From PBB1 sp043738425 (lineage in GTDB: Bacteria; Pseudomonadota; Gammaproteobacteria; Burkholderiales; Burkholderiaceae_C), in the NCBI GenBank assembly GCA_043738425.1, contig JAYUGJ010000015.1, positions 1 to 64,000 on the forward strand: a stretch of 64,000 bases of DNA, read 5' to 3'. Shown here piece by piece: positions 34,540-42,477 of this stretch; positions within the stretch are counted from its first letter, which is position 1; every line of letters starts with the position of its first letter. The notes beneath the pieces are model-generated. The model made no database searches. It saw only the letters and a program-made list of their open reading frames with translations, and was not told where the DNA came from. The position numbers were made by a program, and so were the translations under genes.

Positions 34540-34559
34540 TACTGACTAGAGGGTCAGTA
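34540..34559. promoter_or_regulatory. probable TetR operator
   Basis: TACTGAC (34540-34546) and GTCAGTA (34553-34559) form a perfect inverted repeat with a 6-base spacer, 34 bases upstream of the TetR gene and touching its predicted -10 box. Position and symmetry are typical for autorepressing TetR regulators. Confidence 0.6.
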
Positions 34560-34588
34560 ATGTAGTGGGGCGGTCAAAAACGGGTCAA
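34559..34588 (-). promoter_or_regulatory. predicted sigma-70 promoter of the TetR-pump operon
   Basis: On the minus strand, TTGACC (34583-34588) and TACATT (34559-34564) are separated by 18 bases. The operator begins at the -10 box and extends downstream, so repressor and RNA polymerase would compete. Confidence 0.5.
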
Positions 34589-34700
34589 CCAAGAAGGGCA
34601 AGCCGCCGGCCGTGCGGCAGGCGATTCGGCGGCCGCAATGAACGGTGAAGACCCGCCCTAAAGCGCAACCGCCGGCAGGCCGCTGCCTAAAATCGAACCG

Positions 34701-36119
34701 ATGAAATTAACGCGTGGGTGGGTTGGCATAGCGGTTTTGGCGGTGCTGGGTGTGGCGCTGTGGTGGTGGAGCCGCCAGCCCGCCGACAGCGGCGTGACGT
34801 ACAAAACCGCGCCGCTCGAGCGCGGTGCATTGACGGCTGCGGTGTCGTCGTCTGGCACGGTGAACCCGGTTTCGCAGGTCAGTATCGGCAGCCAGGTGTC
34901 GGGCCAGATCAAAGAAATGCGGGTCGACTTCAACAGCGAAGTCAAGCAAGGCCAGCTGATCGCGCGCATCGACCCGCAAACCTTCGAATACAAAGTCAGC
35001 CAGGCCGCGGCCGACCTGGAATCGGCGCGCGCGTTGGTGCTCAACGCCAGCGCCAACGTGGGCGCGGTGCAAGCGGGGGTGTCACGCGCCCGGCTCGATG
35101 CCGACAATGCGTTGCGCGACCAAACCCGCAAGCAAGAACTGCTGACGCGACAGTTCATCTCGGCCGCAGATTTCGACAACGCGCGCAACGCCGCCGGCAC
35201 CTTGGGCGAGGCGCTGAAGGTCAGTCTGGCGCAGCTGGAAGTGGCCCGCGCGCAGGTGGTGGCAGCGCAGGCCACCGTGCGCCAGCGCGACGCTGCATTG
35301 GCGCAAGCGCGGGTCGATTTGCAGCGCACCGAGATCCGCTCGCCGGTCGATGGCGTGGTCATCAAACGCAGCGTCGATGTCGGCCAAACGGTCGCCGCCA
35401 GTTTGCAAGCCCCCGAGCTGTTCATCATTGCGCGCAACCTGTCGGACATGCAGGTAGAAGCCGCGGTCGATGAAGCCGACATCGCGCGGGTGCAGGTGGC
35501 TCAGCCGGTGAGCTTCACGATCGACGCGTTTGCCGGGCGTACGTTTGAAGGCCGCGTCAACCAAATACGCAAGGCGGCGATCTCGGCGCAAAACGTGGTG
35601 ACCTACACCGTGATCGTGCGTTTCGCGAACCCCGGCGCGCTGCTGCTGCCTGGCATGACGGCCAATGTGCGCATCGCCACCGAGGTCCGCGGCGACGTGT
35701 TGAAGGTGCCCAACGCCGCGCTGCGGGTGCGCATCGCCGGGCTGGAGCCGGCGTCCGATGCGGCCAGTGCACCGCGCGACGCCGCGGCCAGTGCCAGTGC
35801 CAGTGCCACTGCCGCGGCCAGTGCCAGTGCCGTTAGCGGCGCAGCGGCAGCGTCGACCAGCGGCGGCCGCGGCGCGCGCAACACCTCGCGTGGCCGCATT
35901 CACCTGCTCGATGCGAACGGTGCGCCGCGCGCATTCAACGTGCGCCTGGGCGTGACCGATGGCTTGATGACCGAGCTGCTGCCGGGTGCCGACAGCGCGC
36001 GGTTGCAAGCCGGTGCGCAGGTGGTGGTCAGCGTCAGCAACCCGAACGCGCCAGCCGGCGGCAGCCCGCGCGGCGCTGGTGCTGGTGCCAATGCCGGTGC
36101 TGCGAGGCCTGCGTTTTGA
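34701..36119 (+). CDS. macA: MacA-like periplasmic adaptor of an ABC exporter
   Basis: The 472-residue membrane fusion protein has an N-terminal anchor (VGIAVLAVLGVALWWW), lipoyl halves SIGSQVSGQIKEMRVDFNSEVKQGQLIARID (~55-85) and TEIRSPVDGVVIKRSVDVGQTV (~212-233), a long coiled-coil hairpin between them, and the beta-barrel region ARNLSDMQVEAAVDEADI. MacA works with MacB and TolC. Residues ~355-385 are a hexanucleotide-derived Ala/Ser repeat (ASASASATAAASAS), and the tail is Gly/Ala-rich. Followed by the ATPase and permease genes in one operon. Substrate unknown. Confidence 0.9.
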   Translation: MKLTRGWVGIAVLAVLGVALWWWSRQPADSGVTYKTAPLERGALTAAVSSSGTVNPVSQVSIGSQVSGQIKEMRVDFNSEVKQGQLIARIDPQTFEYKVSQAAADLESARALVLNASANVGAVQAGVSRARLDADNALRDQTRKQELLTRQFISAADFDNARNAAGTLGEALKVSLAQLEVARAQVVAAQATVRQRDAALAQARVDLQRTEIRSPVDGVVIKRSVDVGQTVAASLQAPELFIIARNLSDMQVEAAVDEADIARVQVAQPVSFTIDAFAGRTFEGRVNQIRKAAISAQNVVTYTVIVRFANPGALLLPGMTANVRIATEVRGDVLKVPNAALRVRIAGLEPASDAASAPRDAAASASASATAAASASAVSGAAAASTSGGRGARNTSRGRIHLLDANGAPRAFNVRLGVTDGLMTELLPGADSARLQAGAQVVVSVSNPNAPAGGSPRGAGAGANAGAARPAF

Positions 36120-36135
36120 AGCGGCGCTGCGCCCC

Positions 36136-36992
36136 ATGTGTTTTGCTTCCCGTGGCATTGGGGCGGGCAGGGTGACGGCCGCGCAGCACGTCGGTGGTGG
36201 GCCGTCGGCCACCGCGCTCGACGCCGCTACCCCAGCGACCTCACCGCACCGTGCGGGTTCGGCCGAAGCGCTGCTGAACGCCCGTGACCTGACCAAAACC
36301 TATACCGTCGGCGAGCAAACTGTGCACGCATTGCGCGGCGTGTCGCTGGCTATCGACGCTGGCGATTTCGTCGCGATCATGGGCGCGTCGGGGTCGGGCA
36401 AAAGCACGCTGATGAATATCCTCGGCTGCCTCGACCAGCCGACCAGCGGCGCATACCAGCTGGCCGGTGAGTCGGTGGTGGCGATGGGTGGCGACGCGCT
36501 GGCATCGATCCGCAATCGGCGCATCGGTTTTGTGTTCCAGCAGTTCAACTTGCTGGCGCGCACCTCGGCGCTGGAAAACGTCGAGCTGCCGATGGTCTAC
36601 GCCAACGTGCCGGTGGCCGAACGCCGCCTGCGTGCACTGCGCAGTTTGCAGCGCGTGGGCTTGGCCGACCGCGCCCAGCACACGCCGGCCGAGTTGTCGG
36701 GCGGCCAGCAACAGCGGGTGGCGATTGCGCGCGCGCTGGTTAACCAGCCGCAGCTGATATTGGCCGATGAGCCGACCGGCGCACTCGACTCGCAAACCTC
36801 CGACGACATCATGCAATTGCTGGCCGAACTGAACGCGCAAGGCATGACGGTGGTGCTGGTCACGCACGAGAGCGAGGTCGCCGCGTGGGCGGGTCGGCGC
36901 ATCGTGTTTCGCGATGGCCTGGTAATCGAAGACGTGCTGCAAACGCCGCACCGGCCCGCGTTGACGGCATCCGCCGCCGCACCGGTGGCCGC

Positions 36993-36996
<4 letters not shown>
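36136..36996 (+). CDS. ABC transporter ATPase, MacB/LolD type
   Basis: The 286-residue nucleotide-binding subunit has a Walker A at MGASGSGKSTL (~80-90), Q-loop FVFQQFNLL, signature LSGGQQQRVAIARAL (~185-199), Walker B LILADEPTGALD and H-loop VLVTHE. In E. coli MacB this domain is fused to the permease; here they are separate genes with a GTGA overlap. The first ~45 residues are not conserved, so the start is uncertain: ATG 36136 follows the macA stop, ATG 36091 would overlap it, and the domain itself begins near LLNARDLTKTY. Confidence 0.9.
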
Positions 36997-38225
<1,229 letters not shown>

Positions 38226-38464
38226 TACATCGCGCAACACATCGTGTCGGCACGCCGACCCAGCCGCGCCATGGACCAAGCGCCGTCGACTCACAACGTG
38301 CGATTTTTTCGGGCATGAACGAACGATGCCCACGCTCCCAGCGCAGCCACGGCTGAGCCGGCTGGCCGCGGGCCGTTCGGCCGCATCTGCGTGGGTCGGC
38401 AAGCGGGCTGCCGCGTCGGGCGATGCCGCGGCGCGCGCTTGCATGCGGCAGGCAGAATGGGTCG

Positions 38465-40072
38465 ATGTCGGCCCTCGACCGTTTTTCATTCCACCAACTG
38501 CTGCTGGTTGCTTTCCTGTTGATTGCCGGCTTGTTGAGTGCGGCATCGCTGCGCGGGCTGTTCACGTTGCAGGGGCTGATAGCGCAAAGCAGCCAAGGCG
38601 CGCAACGGTCGGTGGCACTCACTGCGGCGGCGCAGCGTCTGGCTGAACGCAGCGTCGCCATGGAGCGATCGGCGCGGCAATATGTGGTGCTCGATGATCC
38701 GTTGCTGCGCCAGCAGTTCGACTTGGCATCGCGCGAAGCCGCCGACGCGCTGGCACCGCTGGCCCAGGGTTTGCGCGACAGCGATGCCGACGCCGCCCGC
38801 GCCGATGCCGACGCGCAGGCGTGGCGCGACAAGTTGCTTGCGGTGCGCGCCCAACTCGACGCTGCCCAGGGCGCAGCCAACGACGCGCGCAAAGCGAATG
38901 AGTCCGCGTTGACGGCCAGTTTTCGCGACATCGAGCGCGTCAACATCGCGCTGGCCGACCGCGTGCGGCGGGCCACCGAATCGCGCAGCGCCGCGCTGCT
39001 GGCGCAGCTGGAAACCGGCCGTGCGGATCTGGCCCGCCAAATCGCCGCCGCCATTGCGGTCGCGGTGGTGCTGGCGCTGGCGTGTGGCGTGTGGCTGGCG
39101 CGGCCGTTGAAGCGGCTGGAAGCAGCGGTGGTCGGCCTGGGCGAAAACCGGCTCGAGGTGCCGATTGACATGCAGGGCCCGGCCGACGTGCGCCAGCTTG
39201 GTCGTCGGCTTGAATGGCTGCGGCTGCGGCTGGCCGAAATCGATGCCGACAAGGCCCGTTTTCTGCGCCACGTTTCGCATGAATTGAAAACGCCGCTGGC
39301 CGCACTGCATGAAGGCGTGGCCTTGCTGGAAGACGGCGTGACCGGCGTGTTGACCGAGCCGCAACGCGCGGTGGCGCGCATCCTGCGCCAAAACACCGCG
39401 GTGCTGAAGGGCCAGATCGACGACTTGCTGCGGTTCAACACCGCGGCATTCGACGCACGCCGGTTGGTGCGCCGGCCGACCGATTTGAACGCGCTCATCA
39501 CCGCGCAAATCACACTGCAGCAGCTGCAATGCCAGGCCCGCCAGCTCACGCTGGTGGTCAGCGGTGCGCCATTGCAGGTCGAGGTCGATGCCGACCAACT
39601 CGGTGTGGCGCTGGGCAATTTGTTGTCGAACGCGATTCGCTTCAGCCCGCTGGGCGGGCGCATCGAATTTGCGGTGTCGAGGTGGCCGGGCCGCGCGCGC
39701 ATCGACGTCACCGACCAGGGGCCAGGTGTTGCACCAGCCGATCGGGCGCGCGTGTTCGAGCCGTTTTTTCGCGGCGAGCGGCAACCCGCCGATGCGCCGC
39801 GCGGCAGTGGCATCGGCCTGTCGATCGTGCAAGAGCTGGTGCGCGCGCACGATGGCCAGATCGATTTGCTGATGGCCGATGAATGCCATCTCGACACCGC
39901 GGGTCAGCCACGACCGGCCGGCGTGCCGTCGACTGACCTGTCGACTGCACTGTCGGGTGCATCCCCGAGTGCATCCCTGGGCGCGGTGCCGGGTGCGCCG
40001 CTGGGTGCGCCGCTGGGCGCATCGCTGGGTGCACATTTCCGAATCGAGCTACCCCATGTCGTCGCCATTTGA
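38465..40072 (+). CDS. glrK: sensor histidine kinase, GlrK/QseE type
   Basis: The 535-residue inner-membrane kinase has TM1 (FHQLLLVAFLLIAGLLSAASL, ~8-28), a helical periplasmic domain, TM2 (IAAAIAVAVVLALACGVWLA, ~195-214) and a HAMP-like linker. The H-box FLRHVSHELKTPLAALHEGV has phospho-acceptor His ~272. N-box GNLLSNAIRFSP, G1 VTDQGPGV and G2 GSGIGLSIV complete the ATPase. Between G2 and the last beta strand (AHFRIELP) lies a 4-residue repeat run of ~30 residues rich in Gly/Ala/Pro/Leu (~495-525). It signals with QseG and GlrR, which follow with overlaps. Confidence 0.92.
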   Translation: MSALDRFSFHQLLLVAFLLIAGLLSAASLRGLFTLQGLIAQSSQGAQRSVALTAAAQRLAERSVAMERSARQYVVLDDPLLRQQFDLASREAADALAPLAQGLRDSDADAARADADAQAWRDKLLAVRAQLDAAQGAANDARKANESALTASFRDIERVNIALADRVRRATESRSAALLAQLETGRADLARQIAAAIAVAVVLALACGVWLARPLKRLEAAVVGLGENRLEVPIDMQGPADVRQLGRRLEWLRLRLAEIDADKARFLRHVSHELKTPLAALHEGVALLEDGVTGVLTEPQRAVARILRQNTAVLKGQIDDLLRFNTAAFDARRLVRRPTDLNALITAQITLQQLQCQARQLTLVVSGAPLQVEVDADQLGVALGNLLSNAIRFSPLGGRIEFAVSRWPGRARIDVTDQGPGVAPADRARVFEPFFRGERQPADAPRGSGIGLSIVQELVRAHDGQIDLLMADECHLDTAGQPRPAGVPSTDLSTALSGASPSASLGAVPGAPLGAPLGASLGAHFRIELPHVVAI

Positions 40073-40835
40073 ATCAGTGGGTTTTGCCGGCTTTCCGCAC
40101 GCGACGCGAGCGGTCGCGCTGCGGGCGCTGGGAGCTTTGGCGATGTTGTCGATGCTGGCCGGGCTGTCGGGTTGCATGCCGGTCGCTATAGACCCGACCC
40201 CACGATCGAGCCCCACGCCGTCGGCTCCGGCAGTGATCGCGCCGCAGCCGGTGCCAGTCAATGTGTTGCCGGTCGATCTGGCCACGCCGATGGACGCGGT
40301 ATCGCGCCGCCTTCTGGCCCACCACGAGCAACTGCGGTTGATGTCGCCGGCGGACTTGGCGCAGGAAATCAATCGCCTGGCGGCCTTGGCACCAAGCCCC
40401 GATGCGTCACTTGAACTGGCCATGGCGTTGCTGCAAACGCGCAACGGCGGTGAGCTGAACCGTGCGCTGGGCCTGGTCGAGCCGCTGGCCAAGGGTGCCG
40501 CGCCCGAACAGCGGCCGTGGCAGCCGTTTGCGCGGTTGTTGGTATCGCGCCTGCAAGAGCTGCGGCGGCTCGAAGACCTGCTCGACCGCCGCAACCAAGA
40601 GCTGCGTGACAGCCAGCGTGAGGCCAAACAACTGAACGACAAACTGGAAGCGCTGAAGGCGATCGAGCGCAGCCTGGCACCCGCGGCGCTGGCCTCGTCA
40701 CCGATGCCGGTGCCGGTGCCGGTGCCGGTGCCGACACCAGTGCCAGCCGCGGGCAACGGCGGCACCAGCCCCGCGGCGGCAGCCAACCCCAACCCGGCAT
40801 CGACCGCCGCACCGCCCGTGCGCCGCACGCCCTGA
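40056..40835 (+). CDS. qseG: QseG-like outer-membrane lipoprotein
   Basis: The 259-residue lipoprotein has a signal peptide with the lipobox LSGC (~38-41). The mature protein is Pro-rich at first, then helical and charged (LSPADLAQEINRLAALAP, RLLVSRLQELRRLEDLLDRRNQELRDSQREAKQLNDKLEALKAIE, a coiled coil at ~165-210), ending in a Pro/Val hexanucleotide repeat. In enterobacteria QseG is the lipoprotein that interacts with kinase GlrK, and the gene lies between glrK and glrR exactly as here. It overlaps glrK by 17 bases and glrR by one (TGATG). Named by context and coiled-coil pattern rather than strong sequence identity. Confidence 0.78.
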   Translation: MSSPFESVGFAGFPHATRAVALRALGALAMLSMLAGLSGCMPVAIDPTPRSSPTPSAPAVIAPQPVPVNVLPVDLATPMDAVSRRLLAHHEQLRLMSPADLAQEINRLAALAPSPDASLELAMALLQTRNGGELNRALGLVEPLAKGAAPEQRPWQPFARLLVSRLQELRRLEDLLDRRNQELRDSQREAKQLNDKLEALKAIERSLAPAALASSPMPVPVPVPVPTPVPAAGNGGTSPAAAANPNPASTAAPPVRRTP

Positions 40836-42247
40836 TGGCCGCGCACCTGTTGGTGGTCGATGACGACCCGGACTTGCTGCAACTGCTGTCGATGCGCCTG
40901 ATTGCCGCGGGCTACCAGGTGACAGCGGTAGGCTCTGCCGAAGCCGCGTTGGCGCAGCTCGATGTGCTGCGACCGCAACTGGTGCTCAGTGACGTGCAGC
41001 TGCCGGGCCGTGACGGCTTGGCGTTGTTCACTGACATCCGGGCGCGCCACCCGGCGTTGCCAGTGATCTTGTTGACCGCGCACGGCACCATTCCCGACGC
41101 GGTCGAAGCCACCGCGCGCGGGGTTTACAGCTACCTCACCAAACCGTTCGATGGCAAAGCGCTGCTCGACAAAATTGCCGAGGCGCTGGCGTTGGGTCCG
41201 CCGCTTGCAGCCGACGCTCGAGACCTGACCCCCGAGGCCTGGCGCGCGCCCATCGTCAGCCGCTCGGCCTGCATGGCCGAACTGCTGGCCGAGGCGAAGA
41301 TGGTTGCCGCGTCCGATGCCAGCGTGTTGATTTGCGGTGAAAGCGGCAGCGGCAAAGAGCTGCTGGCCCAGGCCATACACCGCGCCAGCCCACGTGCAGG
41401 CCGGCCTTTTGTGGCGGTCAATTGCAGCGCCATTCCGGAGGCGCTGCTCGAATCAGAACTGTTCGGTCATGTGAAAGGTTCGTTCACCGGCGCGGTCGCC
41501 AACCACCGGGGTTTGTTCCAGGCGGCCGATGGAGGCAGCTTGTTTTTGGATGAGATCGGCGACATGCCGCCGGCGTTGCAGGTCAAGCTGCTGCGCGTGT
41601 TGCAGGAGCGGTGCGTGCGGCCGGTGGGTGCCAGCGAATCGCTGCCGGTCGATGTGCGCATCGTGTCGGCCAGCCACCGCGATCTGGATGCATTGATGGC
41701 CGAAGGGCAGTTTCGCGAAGACCTGTACTACCGGCTCAACGTGGTCGCACTCACGCTGCCGGCGCTGGCTGCGCGGCGTGAAGACGTGCCGTTGCTCGCC
41801 AACTATTTTTTGAACAAACTGGCAGAGAAATACCAGAAGCAGCTGAACGGTTTCGCGCCCGACGCGCTGAAGGCGCTGGCCACTGCCGCCTGGCCCGGCA
41901 ACGTGCGCCAGCTGCACAACGTGGTCGAGCAGGTGTGCGCGCTGACGACCACGCCGCTGGTGCCGCTGTCGCTGGTGCAGCGTGCGCTGCGGGTGCCGAG
42001 TGTCGAGGTGTTGAGCTTCGCTCAGGCACGTGAACGCTTCGAGCGTGGCTACCTGGTCGGCTTGCTGAAATTGACCGATGGCCAGGTCGCCGATGCGGCG
42101 CGGCTGGCCGACCGCAACCGCACCGAGTTCTACCGGTTGTTGCAAAAGCATGGCTTGACGCCGGGGTTGTTTCGAAATGAAAACCGCGCCGACGGCGACG
42201 CCCCGTTATGGCCTTCGTCGTTGCCGTCGCCAGACAAACCACGCTAG
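40835..42247 (+). CDS. glrR: sigma-54 dependent response regulator, GlrR/QseF type
   Basis: The 470-residue NtrC-family activator has a receiver domain with phospho-Asp ~53 (LVLSDVQLPGRDG) and LLTAHG/YLTKPF switch residues. The AAA+ domain has Walker A GESGSGKE (~168), the sigma-54 contact loop GSFTGA (~215-220, normally GAFTGA, a tolerated Ala-to-Ser change), Walker B GGSLFLDEIGDM and the arginine-finger region. A Fis-type helix-turn-helix sits at the end (VADAARLADRNRTEFYRLLQKHG). In enterobacteria GlrR activates sigma-54 promoters through TGTC-N10-GACA sites; such sites occur immediately downstream before opgH. Confidence 0.93.
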   Translation: MAAHLLVVDDDPDLLQLLSMRLIAAGYQVTAVGSAEAALAQLDVLRPQLVLSDVQLPGRDGLALFTDIRARHPALPVILLTAHGTIPDAVEATARGVYSYLTKPFDGKALLDKIAEALALGPPLAADARDLTPEAWRAPIVSRSACMAELLAEAKMVAASDASVLICGESGSGKELLAQAIHRASPRAGRPFVAVNCSAIPEALLESELFGHVKGSFTGAVANHRGLFQAADGGSLFLDEIGDMPPALQVKLLRVLQERCVRPVGASESLPVDVRIVSASHRDLDALMAEGQFREDLYYRLNVVALTLPALAARREDVPLLANYFLNKLAEKYQKQLNGFAPDALKALATAAWPGNVRQLHNVVEQVCALTTTPLVPLSLVQRALRVPSVEVLSFAQARERFERGYLVGLLKLTDGQVADAARLADRNRTEFYRLLQKHGLTPGLFRNENRADGDAPLWPSSLPSPDKPR

Positions 42248-42248
42248 T

Positions 42249-42266
42249 CGTCGCCGAACAGCGACA
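42249..42266. promoter_or_regulatory. second GlrR-like site (one mismatch)
   Basis: CGTC-N10-GACA differs from the GlrR consensus TGTC-N10-GACA only at the first base. It begins two bases after the glrR stop and lies 67 bases upstream of the perfect site. Confidence 0.45.
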
Positions 42267-42315
42267 CCCGCAGACCCGCATGGAATATGGGTTGGCGGTC
42301 GGTCGACCACTGGTT

Positions 42316-42333
42316 TGTCGCTGCTGCGGGACA
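42316..42333. promoter_or_regulatory. perfect GlrR-type binding site TGTC-N10-GACA
   Basis: TGTC at 42316-42319 and GACA at 42330-42333 are separated by exactly ten bases, the published GlrR/QseF recognition pattern. It sits ~120 bases upstream of a sigma-54 core promoter, the usual distance for an enhancer-binding activator. Confidence 0.65.
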
Positions 42334-42450
42334 CTTGTGTGATCGATTGCGCACCGAAGCCCGGCGCGCCGGTCGGTAACGCAGCCGGGTGCGGCCGATG
42401 ACAAACATGCGCTCGCTAAGTGGTTGATTTCGCTGGCGCGTTGCGGTGGT

Positions 42451-42465
42451 TGGCATGCAGGTTGC
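42451..42465 (+). promoter_or_regulatory. sigma-54 (RpoN) promoter before opgH
   Basis: TGGCATG-CAGG-TTGC matches the -24/-12 consensus TGGCACG-N4-TTGC at ten of the eleven fixed positions, and GG and GC are the required ten bases apart. Transcription would begin near 42477, at the assigned opgH ATG, implying a leaderless message or a later true start. Confidence 0.6.
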
Positions 42466-42477
42466 CCTGTGGCGCTG

